The notes beneath the pieces are model-generated. The model was not told where the DNA came from. It ran no database searches and saw only the letters and a list, made by a program, of their open reading frames with translations. The position numbers and the translations under genes are program-made. Of a DNA stretch of 64,000 bases, positions 1 to 7,940 are shown piece by piece. The stretch comes from Nocardioides sp. BP30 (GTDB taxonomy: Bacteria; Actinomycetota; Actinomycetes; Propionibacteriales; Nocardioidaceae): assembly GCF_029873215.1 (NCBI RefSeq), contig NZ_CP123620.1:1550001-1614000 (forward strand), written 5' to 3'. Positions within the stretch are counted from its first letter, which is position 1; each line of letters starts with the position of its first letter.

Positions 1-339
1 GCCACCACGTACGGCGATCGCCTCGTCGACGCCCGCACGGCCGGCTCGCTGGTGCTCACCCTCAGCGGCGGCGGCCTCACCTCGCCGCGGGTGATGACCC
101 TCGACCCGGCCAGCTGGCAGGTCGACCCGGCGTACGCCGAGAAGGCGGGTGCTGCCGTCGCGGCCGCGCACGCCACGGCGCACGACCGACTCCTCTGGAC
201 CCGTTGGGTCCCGGTCGCCCTGCTGGCCACCGCTCTTCTCCTGCTCGGGCAGGTCGTCCGCACCAAACGCCGCGCGTCCCGTCGGGCGCAGCGGGCATCC
301 GTCACGGAAGGAACCACCCATGTCGACAGCCTCACGTAG
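1..339 (+). CDS. C-terminal fragment of an anchored membrane/exported protein (5' end outside window)
   Basis: The frame is open from base 1 and stops at TAG 337-339, leaving 112 residues. Residues about 64-86 form one hydrophobic helix (VPVALLATALLLLGQ), followed by a basic tail rich in Arg/Lys, so the part seen is an extracytoplasmic segment, a membrane anchor and a short cytoplasmic end. It overlaps the start of efeO by 20 bp in another frame, which suggests translational coupling and a shared operon. By position it could be an iron-uptake partner such as EfeU, but the visible sequence carries no FTR1 permease motif and I do not recognise the family. Confidence 0.6.
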   Translation, partial: ATTYGDRLVDARTAGSLVLTLSGGGLTSPRVMTLDPASWQVDPAYAEKAGAAVAAAHATAHDRLLWTRWVPVALLATALLLLGQVVRTKRRASRRAQRASVTEGTTHVDSLT

Positions 340-1561
340 GGCCGCCGTCAGCCTCGTCGCCGCGATCTCGCTCGCCTCGCTCGCCGCCTGTGGCAGCGGC
401 AACGACGACGCCGCGGACGCCGGGAAGGGTGGCGGCGCCACCACCGCCGCGGTGAAGAACGGCGTCAGCGAGGTGGCCATCACGATGGCCTCGGGCTCGA
501 ACGGCGACGTCTGCACCCCCTCGACGACGTCGGTCCCGGCCGGTCCGGTGACCTTCTCGGTCAAGAACGAGAGCGCCACCGGCCTCACCGAGCTCGAGCT
601 GCTCCAGGACCAGAAGATCATCGGCGAGAAGGAGTCGCTGGCGCCCGGCCTGCCGGCCTCGTCGTTCACGCTGACCCTCGGCGGCGGCACCTACCAGATC
701 TACTGCCCCGGTGCCGCGACCGAGACGATCGACTTCAAGGTCACCGGTCAGGCCAGCGCCACCCCGAGCGGCAGCGCCGCCACCCTGCTCGCGCAGGGCG
801 CCGGCGACTACGGCAAGTACGTCACCACCCAGGTCGACGCGATGGTCGCCTCGGTGCGGAAGCTGCAGCAGGACGTCGACGCCGGCGACCTCACCGCCGC
901 GCAGAAGCAGTACGGCGAGGCGCGACCGTTCTACGAGAAGATCGAGTCCGACGTCGACGGCTTCGTGCTGCCGGGGTTCAAGCCGACCGACAACAAGGGC
1001 AACCTCGACTACCTGGTCGACATGCGCGCCTCCAACCTCGACCCGGCCGTGGGCTGGCACGGCTTCCACGCCGTCGAGCGCGACCTCTTCGGGAACCGCA
1101 AGATCACCGCGAAGACCAAGCAGCTGGCCGCTGAGCTGACCGCCAACCTGCAGAAGCTCGCCACCCTCTCCACCACCCTGACCTACAAGCCCGAGGACCT
1201 CGCGAACGGCGCCGCCGGCCTGCTCGAGGAGGTCCAGGCCAACAAGATCAGCGGCGAGGAGGAGAAGTACAGCCACATCGACCTGGTCGACTTCGCCGCC
1301 AACGTCGAGGGCGCTCAGCAGGCCTTCGCCTACCTCAAGCCGGGCCTGACGGCCCTCGACGCGACCCTGACCAGCACGATCGGTCAGCGCTTCGACACCG
1401 TCAACACCATGCTCGACACCTACCGCGACCCGGCGCAGATCGGCGGCTACAAGCGCTACACCGCCGCCCTGAAGAAGTCCGACGCGAACAAGCTCAGCCA
1501 GACCGTCCAGGCGCTGCAGGACTCGCTGGCGCACCTGGCGGAGAAGGTGGCCACCGCCTGA
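320..1561 (+). CDS. efeO: EfeO-type iron uptake lipoprotein (cupredoxin + M75 domain)
   Basis: A 413-residue periplasmic/surface component of the EfeUOB ferrous-iron uptake system. The ATG at 320 is preceded by GGAAGG, and the N-terminus is a lipoprotein signal ending LAAC with the lipidated Cys at residue 24. A cupredoxin-like domain follows (about residues 55-140, including an IYCPG segment), then an all-helical imelysin/M75 domain with the GWHGFHAVE motif, whose HxxE is the family's proposed metal site. The stop TGA shares its last base with the efeB ATG, so the two are co-translated. No complete efeU permease is visible in the window. EfeO is thought to bind iron and deliver it to the permease. 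Confidence 0.9.
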   Translation: MSTASRRAAVSLVAAISLASLAACGSGNDDAADAGKGGGATTAAVKNGVSEVAITMASGSNGDVCTPSTTSVPAGPVTFSVKNESATGLTELELLQDQKIIGEKESLAPGLPASSFTLTLGGGTYQIYCPGAATETIDFKVTGQASATPSGSAATLLAQGAGDYGKYVTTQVDAMVASVRKLQQDVDAGDLTAAQKQYGEARPFYEKIESDVDGFVLPGFKPTDNKGNLDYLVDMRASNLDPAVGWHGFHAVERDLFGNRKITAKTKQLAAELTANLQKLATLSTTLTYKPEDLANGAAGLLEEVQANKISGEEEKYSHIDLVDFAANVEGAQQAFAYLKPGLTALDATLTSTIGQRFDTVNTMLDTYRDPAQIGGYKRYTAALKKSDANKLSQTVQALQDSLAHLAEKVATA

Positions 1562-2823
1562 TGAGTGGGCTCAGCACGTCCCGCCGGCGGCTGATCCAGG
1601 GCGCCGGCGTCGGAGCCGGTGCGGTCGCCGCTGTCGGCGCCGGGTTCTTGGGTGGACGCGCGAGCGCCGATGGCACCGACGTACCGGCCACCGACGACGG
1701 GGACCTGGTCGACCTCAACCTGCAGCACGCCTTCTACACCGGTGCGCACCAGGCCGGGATCGAGACGCCGCAGCAGCGGCACACGGTCTTCATGACCTTC
1801 GATCTGACCACCACCAGCAAGCAGGACCTGCAGGTGCTGCTCGCCCGCTGGTCGGCGGGGATCGCCCAGCTCCAGGCCGGGTTGCCCGTCGGGTCGGTCC
1901 AGCCGACCAACGCCTCCGGCGTACCGGCCGACACCGGGGAGGCCTACGACCTGGCGCCGGCCGGGCTGACGGTGACCCTCGGTCTGGGCCCCGGCGTCTT
2001 CGACGACCGGTTCGGCCTGGCCGAGAAGAAGCCCAAGCTGCTCGCCGACCTGCCGACGCTGCCCAGCGACCGGCTCCGTCCGGAGCTGACCGGTGGCGAC
2101 CTCTCCCTGCAGGCCTGTGCCGACGACCCCCAGGTCGCCTACCACGCCATCCGCGACCTGGCCCGACTGGGCCGCGGCACGGTGAACACCCGCTGGACGG
2201 TGATGGGCTTCGGCCGCGCCTCGGCGGGCAAGGGCCAGAGCACGCCCCGCAACCTGATGGGCTTCAAGGACGGCACCCGCAACGTCAAGGAGCCGGCCGA
2301 GATCGCCGAGCACGTCTGGCTGGACGGCAGTGACGGCGAGCAGGCGTGGATGCGCGACGGCACCTACCTGGTGGCCCGCAAGATCCAGATGAACATCGAG
2401 ATCTGGGACTCCTCCGACATCGGCAGCCAGGAGCAGGTCTTCGGACGCACCAAGGGCGTGGGTGCGCCGCTGTCGGGGAAGAAGGAGTTCGACACCCCCG
2501 ATTTCGACAAGGTCGTGGGCGGCAAGCCGGTGATCCCGCCGACCTCGCACGTCGCGCTCGCCGCACCGGAGAACAACGGCGGGATCCGGATCCTGCGACG
2601 CGGCTACAACTACACCGACGGCATCAACGAGCTCGGCTTCCTCGACGCAGGCCTGCTGTTCATCGCCTACATGAACGACCCGGCCAGCTTCATCAAGCTG
2701 CAGACGAAGCTGGGTGGCTCGGACAAGCTGAACGAATACATCGCCCACATCGGCTCGGGCGTCTTCGCCGTTCCGCCGGCGCCGAGCCAGGGCCAGTTCC
2801 TAGGCGACGCACTCTTCGCCTAG
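1561..2823 (+). CDS. efeB: EfeB, Tat-exported DyP-type heme peroxidase
   Basis: A 420-residue dye-decolorising peroxidase. The N-terminus has a twin-arginine signal (SRRRLIQGAG followed by a hydrophobic stretch), so it should be exported folded with heme. The DyP signature GFKDGTRN lies at about residues 235-242 and supplies the distal Asp. It overlaps efeO by one base (TGATG), so it is the second gene of an efeOB unit. In this family EfeB works with EfeO in iron acquisition, through ferrous oxidation or release of iron from heme; which applies here cannot be told from sequence. A short hairpin follows the stop codon. Confidence 0.93.
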   Translation: MSGLSTSRRRLIQGAGVGAGAVAAVGAGFLGGRASADGTDVPATDDGDLVDLNLQHAFYTGAHQAGIETPQQRHTVFMTFDLTTTSKQDLQVLLARWSAGIAQLQAGLPVGSVQPTNASGVPADTGEAYDLAPAGLTVTLGLGPGVFDDRFGLAEKKPKLLADLPTLPSDRLRPELTGGDLSLQACADDPQVAYHAIRDLARLGRGTVNTRWTVMGFGRASAGKGQSTPRNLMGFKDGTRNVKEPAEIAEHVWLDGSDGEQAWMRDGTYLVARKIQMNIEIWDSSDIGSQEQVFGRTKGVGAPLSGKKEFDTPDFDKVVGGKPVIPPTSHVALAAPENNGGIRILRRGYNYTDGINELGFLDAGLLFIAYMNDPASFIKLQTKLGGSDKLNEYIAHIGSGVFAVPPAPSQGQFLGDALFA

Positions 2824-2839
2824 GCGGTCACCGACCGCC
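2823..2839 (+). terminator. Short hairpin at the end of efeB
   Basis: GGCGGTC and GACCGCC pair around a 3-nt loop, starting at the last base of the efeB stop codon. There is no T-run, as is common for terminators in high-GC actinobacteria. It probably ends efeOB transcription before the convergent methyltransferase gene. Confidence 0.45.
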
Positions 2840-2893
2840 GGCCGGGGTGCAAGTGAAGGGCATCCCGGTCGGCACCGGGCTCGCCACCGGGGG

Positions 2894-3463
2894 TCAGCGG
2901 CGGGTGGCGATGAGGACCGTCGTCTCGGGGGCGACCATGACCTCGACGGCGGTGAACCGCTCGTCGGTGAGCCAGTGCTCGCGCAGCGTGTCCACGCGGC
3001 CGTAGGAGAGCGGGGGCCACTGCTCGCAGGGGAGCAGGTCGTCGAGGACGACGATGCCGCCCTCCTCGATCAGCTCCACGATGTTGTCGACGGTGATGTC
3101 ACCGGGCATGTCGGCGTCGAGGAAGAGCAGCGAGAACGGACCCCTGTCGCGCAGCGAGGCCCAGTCGACGGCGAGCACCTCGACCTGCGGATCCTCGTCG
3201 AAGATCTCGCCGGCGAACTTGGCCAGCCGGGGGTCCAGCTCGGCGGTCACGATCCGAGCGCTGTCGCGCCGTACGCCCGAGCGGAGCCAGGCCGTGCCGA
3301 CGCCGCAGCCGGTGCCGAACTCGGCCATGGTGCCGTCCCGGGTGGCGGCGAGCGTCGCCAGCAGCCGGCCGGTCTCGTTGCGGCAGAACGAGACGTAGCC
3401 GGCGCGGCGGGAGACGTCGAACGCGCGCGTGACGATCTCCGGCAGTTCTGGTGGGGCGCTCAC
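2894..3463 (-). CDS. Class I SAM-dependent O-methyltransferase-like protein
   Basis: A 189-residue protein starting at GTG 3463. The glycine-rich SAM loop reads EFGTGCGVGTAWL (motif I), an acidic residue ends strand 2 (TAELDPR), and SLLFLDAD and IVVLDDLL correspond to later Rossmann strands; the LFLDAD pattern is typical of the caffeoyl-CoA/catechol O-methyltransferase-like group. There is no signal peptide, so it is cytosolic. It converges on efeB and is not in an obvious operon. The substrate cannot be inferred. Confidence 0.8.
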   Translation of the reverse strand: MSAPPELPEIVTRAFDVSRRAGYVSFCRNETGRLLATLAATRDGTMAEFGTGCGVGTAWLRSGVRRDSARIVTAELDPRLAKFAGEIFDEDPQVEVLAVDWASLRDRGPFSLLFLDADMPGDITVDNIVELIEEGGIVVLDDLLPCEQWPPLSYGRVDTLREHWLTDERFTAVEVMVAPETTVLIATRR

Positions 3464-3584
3464 AAGGTCAAGAGTCTCTCATCCCGGGCCAGCATCTTGG
3501 ATGGCGGACGGCTGACGAAAAAGACGCGGCCGTGTCGCGCCGAACCCTTCCCCGGACGCGTCCTCGCCCCGTAGCATCGACCCC

Positions 3585-3671
3585 GTGTTCACCGCCCTCG
3601 CCTCGATGACGGCCGTCGTAGCCGTGGCTCTCGTAGCCATGTGCCGCGTCGGGGCTTCCAGCATTCGCTGA
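3585..3671 (+). CDS. Putative leader peptide upstream of leuB (Val/Ala/Leu-rich, ends SSIR)
   Basis: A 28-codon ORF from GTG 3585 to TGA 3671, with a possible internal ATG start at 3606. TAGCAT (3572-3577) lies 7 nt before the GTG, fitting a leaderless transcript. The middle is dense in branched-chain codons (the run reads VVAVALVA) and the C-terminus is SSIR. It is followed by alternative hairpins, a short ORF and leuB, the layout of a translation-coupled attenuator that senses branched-chain aminoacyl-tRNA. Its last codons resemble those of the cimA leader at 7812. Expression and function are inferred; a chance ORF is possible. Confidence 0.5.
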   Translation: MFTALASMTAVVAVALVAMCRVGASSIR

Positions 3672-3757
3672 TCGAGAGGCCACCCCGTCGCGGTGGCCCG
3701 AACAGATTCCCCGGCCTCTCCGCCACAGCACGTTCCAGAGAGACCGGAGAAGAGCCG
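3672..3757 (+). promoter_or_regulatory. Alternative-stem leader RNA between the leader peptide and the leuB unit
   Basis: Two mutually exclusive stems are visible. In the first, GGCCACC 3678-3684 pairs with GGTGGCC 3692-3698. In the second, GAGAGGCC 3674-3681 pairs with GGCCTCTC 3713-3720. They compete for bases 3678-3681. The 3' arm (CGGCCTCTCC, 3712-3721) can instead pair partly with the ribosome-binding region GGAGAAGAGCCG (3746-3757) of the next ORF. There is no T-run, so control would act on translation rather than by intrinsic termination. The pairings are read directly; the mechanism is inference. Confidence 0.4.
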
Positions 3758-3883
3758 ATGAACCAGCAGCTGATCGAGTGGGGACCCGCTCGGCACGACC
3801 CCGACAACCCGCAGTGCCACGATGCGATCCAGGCCGCGATCGATCGGCGGGACAGCGACGGCCCGCGTCCCGACGACAACTAG
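3758..3883 (+). CDS. Small hypothetical ORF (41 aa) between the leader RNA and leuB
   Basis: ATG 3758 is preceded by a good ribosome-binding site (GGAGA, 7 nt upstream). The 41-residue product is polar, with no signal or membrane segment, begins [10 protein letters not shown] and ends in an acidic/Pro-rich tail. Its stop TAG overlaps the TAGTGT hexamer that could drive leuB. The strong ribosome-binding site and its position between the leader RNA and leuB make translation plausible. I do not recognise the family; it may be a second regulatory ORF rather than an enzyme. Confidence 0.45.
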   Translation: MNQQLIEWGPARHDPDNPQCHDAIQAAIDRRDSDGPRPDDN

Positions 3884-3893
3884 TGTTCTGCCC

Positions 3894-4940
3894 ATGACCA
3901 GCCTGAAGCTTGCAGTGATCCCCGGCGACGGCATCGGACCGGAGGTGACGGCCGAGGCGCTGAAGGTGCTCGAGGCCGCCTCGCCGGTGAAGTTCGAGCA
4001 GACCCGCTACGACCTCGGCGCGGAGCGCTACCTGCGCACCGGCGAGGTGCTGCCGACCTCGGTGCTGGACGAGATCCGCGAGCAGGACGCCATCCTGCTC
4101 GGCGCCGTCGGCGGCAAGCCGAACGACCCGAACCTCCCGCCGGGCATCCTGGAGCGCGGTCTGCTGCTCAAGCTCCGCTTCGAGCTCGACCACTACGTCA
4201 ACCTGCGGCCCTCGAGGCTGTTCCCGGGCGCCGTCTCGCCGCTGAGCGAGGCAGTGCTGGGCAAGGGCGAGATCGACTTCGTCGTGGTCCGTGAGGGCAC
4301 CGAGGGGCTCTACACGGGTCAGGGCGGCGCCATGCGCGTCGGCACGGCGGCCGAGGTCGCCACCGAGGTCAGTGTCAACACGGCGTACGGCGTGGAGCGG
4401 GTCGTCCGCGACGCCTTCAACCGTGCCCAGCGCCGCCGCAAGAAGCTCACCCTGGTCCACAAGACCAACGTGCTGGTCAACGCCGGCTCGCTGTGGTGGC
4501 GCGTGACCCAGGAGGTGGCCGCCGAATACCCCGACGTCACCGTGGACTACCTCCACATCGATGCCGTGATGATCTTCATGGCGACCGACCCGGCCCGCTT
4601 CGACGTGATCGTCACCGACAACATCTTCGGCGACATCATCACCGACCTCGCCGCCGCGATCACGGGCGGCATCGGCCTGGCCGCCTCGGGCAACGTGAAC
4701 CCCGACCGCACCGCGCCCTCCATGTTCGAGCCCGTGCACGGCTCGGCACCCGACATCGCCGGCCAGCAGAAGGCCGACCCCACCGCAGCGATCCTGTCGG
4801 CGTCGCTCCTCCTCGACCACCTCGGCCACGCCGATGCGGCCGCCACCATCGACAGGGCCGTCCTGGAGGACCTGTCGACCCGTGGCGCCGCGCCGCGCAC
4901 GACCGCGGAGGTCGGCGACGCCATCGCTGCCCTGATCTGA
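3894..4940 (+). CDS. leuB: 3-isopropylmalate dehydrogenase
   Basis: A 348-residue NAD-dependent beta-decarboxylating dehydrogenase that oxidises 3-isopropylmalate in leucine synthesis and, in the citramalate route, also acts on methylmalate for isoleucine. Visible motifs are the N-terminal IPGDGIGPE, the substrate-binding region REGTEGLY, and the Mg2+/substrate segment [15 protein letters not shown] followed by [17 protein letters not shown] 3894 is chosen because the family N-terminus ([10 protein letters not shown]) begins there; TAGTGT lies 7 nt upstream, so a leaderless transcript is possible in addition to readthrough from the leader. ilvE follows after 13 bp. Confidence 0.96.
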   Translation: MTSLKLAVIPGDGIGPEVTAEALKVLEAASPVKFEQTRYDLGAERYLRTGEVLPTSVLDEIREQDAILLGAVGGKPNDPNLPPGILERGLLLKLRFELDHYVNLRPSRLFPGAVSPLSEAVLGKGEIDFVVVREGTEGLYTGQGGAMRVGTAAEVATEVSVNTAYGVERVVRDAFNRAQRRRKKLTLVHKTNVLVNAGSLWWRVTQEVAAEYPDVTVDYLHIDAVMIFMATDPARFDVIVTDNIFGDIITDLAAAITGGIGLAASGNVNPDRTAPSMFEPVHGSAPDIAGQQKADPTAAILSASLLLDHLGHADAAATIDRAVLEDLSTRGAAPRTTAEVGDAIAALI

Positions 4941-4953
4941 GAGACTCGCGCGC

Positions 4954-6030
4954 ATGGAGATCAGCACCACCCGCAACCCGACTCCGGTTTCCGACGAGCG
5001 GCTGGCGGAGATCCTGGCCGACCCCGGCTTCGGCACCTACTTCACCGACCACATGTTCGTGGTCGAGTGGACGCCCGAGCAGGGCTGGCACGGTGCGAGG
5101 ATCGAGCCGTACGGCCCGATCGCCCTCGACCCGGCGACGGCCGTCCTGCACTACGCGCAGGAGACCTTCGAGGGGATGAAGGCCTACCGCCACGCCGACG
5201 GCTCGGTCTGGTCCTTCCGCCCGGAGCAGAACGCCGCCCGGATGGCGCGGTCCTCCCGGCGCCTCGCCTTCCCCGAGCTCCCACTCGAGGACTTCGTCGC
5301 CGCCGTGGACGCGCTGGTGGAGATCGACCAGCGGTGGGTGCCGACAGCGACCGAGGGCGACGAGAAGTCGCTCTACATCCGGCCGTTCATGTTCGCCTCG
5401 GAGACGTTCCTGGGGGTGCGCGCCGCCCAGCACGTGACCTTCATGGTGATCGCCTCGCCCGCCGGCGCGTACTTCAAGGGCGGCGTCAAGCCCGTGCGGC
5501 TGTGGCTCTCGGAGAGCTTCACCCGCGCCGGCCGCGGCGGCATGGGCGCGGCCAAGACGGGTGGCAACTACGCCTCGTCGCTGGCCCCGCAGGCCGAGGC
5601 GTACGAGAAGGGCTGCGACCAGGTCGTGTTCCTCGATGCCTCCGAGGGGAGGTACATCGAGGAGCTCGGCGGGATGAACATCTTCTTCGTGTACGCCGAC
5701 GGCCGCCTGGTGACCCCGGAGACGGGCACGATCCTGGAGGGCATCACCCGCGCCTCGATCCTGGAGCTGGCCGCTGCACGCGGCCTCAAGGTCGAGGAGC
5801 GCAAGGTCGCCATCGAGGAGTGGAAGAACGGCGTGGGCTCGGGCGAGATCACCGAGATCTTCGCCTGCGGCACCGCGGCCGTCGTCACGCCGGTCGGCGA
5901 GCTGGTGTGGGACGGCGGTTCGGTCGCCACCCCGGCCGGGCCCGTGACCGCCGACCTGCGCACCACGCTGGTCGACCTGCAGTTCGGTCGGGCCGAGGAC
6001 TCCTTCGGCTGGATGCACCGGATCCTCTGA
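4954..6030 (+). CDS. ilvE: Branched-chain amino acid aminotransferase
   Basis: A 358-residue class IV PLP aminotransferase that catalyses the last step of leucine, isoleucine and valine synthesis. The PLP lysine is K201 in GAAKTGGNYA. The motifs EELGGMNIFFV and TGTILEGITR (substrate/phosphate contacts) are in the expected order, and the length matches the actinobacterial type. It lies 13 bp after leuB on the same strand, so the two probably share a transcript and answer to the same upstream leader. Confidence 0.96.
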   Translation: MEISTTRNPTPVSDERLAEILADPGFGTYFTDHMFVVEWTPEQGWHGARIEPYGPIALDPATAVLHYAQETFEGMKAYRHADGSVWSFRPEQNAARMARSSRRLAFPELPLEDFVAAVDALVEIDQRWVPTATEGDEKSLYIRPFMFASETFLGVRAAQHVTFMVIASPAGAYFKGGVKPVRLWLSESFTRAGRGGMGAAKTGGNYASSLAPQAEAYEKGCDQVVFLDASEGRYIEELGGMNIFFVYADGRLVTPETGTILEGITRASILELAAARGLKVEERKVAIEEWKNGVGSGEITEIFACGTAAVVTPVGELVWDGGSVATPAGPVTADLRTTLVDLQFGRAEDSFGWMHRIL

Positions 6031-6060
6031 GACCGGGACGTGCGGCGGTAATCTCGCGCC

Positions 6061-7623
6061 GTGCGCTCCGTCGGTGACTACACCCTGCTCCACGTGCTCG
6101 GAGAGGGCGGGATGGGCATCGTCCATCTCGCCCGCCACGAGCCGTCGGGACAGCGGGTCGCGCTGAAGGTGCTGCGCCCCCAGATCGTGGGCGACGAGGA
6201 GGGCCGCCGCCGGTTGGCGCGCGAGGTCGGCTCGCTGCAGCGGGTCCGCTCGCGCTGGGTGGCGGAGATCCTCGACGCCGACCCCTGGGGCCCGGTCCCG
6301 TACGTCGTGATGCGCTATGTCCCCGGCCGGTCGCTGCATGACGAGGTCGTCGAGGAGGGGCCGATCCGCGGGCGCGACCTGGACTGGTTCGCACGGTGCC
6401 TGATCGATGCCGTGGCAGCCGTGCATGCCGGCGGGGTGCTGCACCGCGACATCAAACCCTCCAACGTCATCATGGAGGGCCGCACGCCGGTCCTGATCGA
6501 CTTCGGGCTCGCCCGCGTCGCCGACGACCCGCGGATCACCCACACCGGCTGGCTGCTGGGCACCCCCGGCTACCTGCCGCCGGAGATCCTGCGCGGGGAG
6601 GACGCCCGGCCCGCCACCGACGTGCACTCGTGGGCCGCCACGGTCGCCTTCGCCGCCACCGGTCGGCCGCCCTTCGGCCGGGGGCCGTCCGCAGCCATCA
6701 TGGACAGGGCCCGTCGTGGGGACCACGACCTGGCCGGCATCGAGCCACGCGTCCGGGCGGTCCTGGACGCCGCGCTCGCACCCGATGCGGCGGGGCGGCC
6801 CACGGTCGCCCAGCTCCAGGCGTGGTTCCGCGATCCCACGATCTCGATCTTCGACACACTGGGCACGGTCGATCCTGCTGCTGCGGGTGGTGGCGTGGGC
6901 TTCGCGGGACCGACGACCAGGCCGGCGTCGGCGGCCACCGCGCCGCGGCCGGTCGCGGAGACGGCGCCCCTGGCCGTGGGGGCCGCGCCGACCCGGCAGG
7001 AGTGGGACGACCGGTCGCTGCCGGCCGCCGAGCCGACCCTGGTCGAGGCCGCTCAGGAGAGCGGGGTCGCGCGGCTTCGGCGTACGTGTCTGTGGGCGGC
7101 GCTCGCCCTGCTCTCCGGCGCCGGCCTGGCCACCGCGCCGGTCCCGACGGCGGTGATCATGCTCGCGCTGGTGGTGGTGCTGCGAGGCCTGTCGCTGGCC
7201 GGATCGGTGCACGGGGAGCGGCGCGAGCTGCGCGGCGCGCGGTGGCACGACGGTCCCCGCCTGGTGATCGGTACGCCGTGGCATCTCGTCCGCTCGGTGC
7301 CGAGCACCGTCGTGCTCGTGCTGTGGGCCGCCGGCCTCGCGCTCGCCGCCGGACTGCTCTGCTACGCCGTCGCCGCTCCCGGGGGTGTGACCCTGTACGT
7401 GTGCGGCGTGGTGCTGGCGACCATGCTCGCGTGCGGCCCCGGCGGGAGCCGGGTGCGGGGGCCGGTACGGCGGGTGCTCGGCCCGCTGTCGCGCAGCACC
7501 CGGCGCTGGGCGGCGGCGATGCTGGTCCTCGCCGCTGTCGCCGTCTACCTGATAGTCCGGTTCCACGCGGGTGGGACCGACTGGACGCCCTGGCACGACT
7601 CACCGCTCGGCAGCGCCTTCTGA
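6061..7623 (+). CDS. Membrane-anchored Ser/Thr protein kinase (PknB-like catalytic domain, no PASTA)
   Basis: A 520-residue Hanks-type kinase. Residues 1-265 carry the full catalytic set: GEGGMGIVHLA (P-loop), ALKVL (Lys), HRDIKPSNV (catalytic loop), DFGLA, and GTPGYLPPE (activation segment/APE). After a Pro/Ala-rich linker, several hydrophobic helices follow (about 338-380, 412-459 and 482-500), and only about 20 residues come after the last. There is no PASTA or other extracytoplasmic sensor, so the signal is unclear. TAATCT 6049-6054 lies 6 nt before GTG 6061, indicating a leaderless gene with its own promoter 30 bp after ilvE. A link to branched-chain amino acid control is only positional. 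Confidence 0.9.
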   Translation: MRSVGDYTLLHVLGEGGMGIVHLARHEPSGQRVALKVLRPQIVGDEEGRRRLAREVGSLQRVRSRWVAEILDADPWGPVPYVVMRYVPGRSLHDEVVEEGPIRGRDLDWFARCLIDAVAAVHAGGVLHRDIKPSNVIMEGRTPVLIDFGLARVADDPRITHTGWLLGTPGYLPPEILRGEDARPATDVHSWAATVAFAATGRPPFGRGPSAAIMDRARRGDHDLAGIEPRVRAVLDAALAPDAAGRPTVAQLQAWFRDPTISIFDTLGTVDPAAAGGGVGFAGPTTRPASAATAPRPVAETAPLAVGAAPTRQEWDDRSLPAAEPTLVEAAQESGVARLRRTCLWAALALLSGAGLATAPVPTAVIMLALVVVLRGLSLAGSVHGERRELRGARWHDGPRLVIGTPWHLVRSVPSTVVLVLWAAGLALAAGLLCYAVAAPGGVTLYVCGVVLATMLACGPGGSRVRGPVRRVLGPLSRSTRRWAAAMLVLAAVAVYLIVRFHAGGTDWTPWHDSPLGSAF

Positions 7624-7675
7624 GGCACGTCCGGCCCGCGACCGGCGTGCGTCGGGGTGGGAAGGATCTCGGTGG

Positions 7676-7768
7676 GCCCGACTCGACCGGGACGGAGGCC
7701 CGACTCGACCGGGACGGAGGCCCGACTCGACCGGGACGGAGGCCCGACTCGACCGGGACGGAGGCCCG
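7676..7768. repeat. Four perfect tandem copies of a 22-bp unit
   Basis: Units occupy 7676-7697, 7698-7719, 7720-7741 and 7742-7763, followed by five bases of a fifth. Each begins GCCCGACTCGACC and ends GGGACGGAG. The array lies between the kinase stop and the cimA leader. The same unit with two substitutions (positions 10 and 14) recurs at 47814-47884. There are no spacers, so it is not CRISPR. The flanking 7624-7675 holds no gene. Confidence 0.9.
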
Positions 7769-7811
7769 CATCGTGAGAGACGCCTGACACCATCGCGGAC
7801 GACATGGCAGG

Positions 7812-7850
7812 ATGACGGACGTGGCGATCAGCTCGATCATCATTCGCTAG
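7812..7850 (+). CDS. Isoleucine leader peptide of cimA (MTDVAISSIIIR)
   Basis: Twelve codons from ATG 7812 to TAG 7850, including four Ile codons of which three are consecutive just before the final Arg. An in-frame GTG at 7821, with AGGA 8 nt upstream, is an alternative start that keeps all the Ile codons. A perfect intrinsic terminator follows 36 nt after the stop, and the gene for citramalate synthase, the entry enzyme of threonine-independent isoleucine synthesis, comes next. This is the arrangement of ribosome-mediated attenuation sensing charged tRNA-Ile. It is too short for routine gene callers. Confidence 0.8.
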   Translation: MTDVAISSIIIR

Positions 7851-7913
7851 CGCACTGCGACCCCGACGGCGGGGACACGGTGCGCCAACCTCTCGTTCCC
7901 GAGAGGTTTTTTT
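7850..7913 (+). terminator. Attenuator upstream of cimA (pause stem plus intrinsic terminator)
   Basis: The first stem pairs GCGCAC 7850-7855 with GTGCGC 7880-7885 and encloses CCCCG/CGGGG (7861-7865 with 7870-7874). The second is a clear terminator: CCTCTCG 7889-7895 and CGAGAGG 7900-7906 around a TTCC loop, extended by two A-T pairs and followed by seven T residues (7907-7913). It sits 28 nt before the cimA start. Ribosome position on the Ile codons would decide folding of the first stem, which overlaps the leader stop codon. The exact antiterminator pairing is not obvious to me. Confidence 0.85.
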
Positions 7914-7940
7914 GTTGCCCGCACAACCGATCAGACAGAA

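Noticed and set aside
3468..5036. Long antisense ORFs (here and e.g. 4660-7596, 7545-9365, 60928-63978, all minus strand)
   Set aside because: They oppose well-identified genes, have Arg/Gly/His/Val-rich low-quality composition and no motifs; such open frames are typical of very high GC.
7676..7763. CRISPR-like array
   Set aside because: The 22-bp units abut directly with no unique spacers, and no cas gene is in the window.
7850..7940. T-box or metabolite riboswitch upstream of cimA
   Set aside because: The leader is about 100 nt, with no T-box consensus; an ORF with Ile codons and a simple terminator explain it better.
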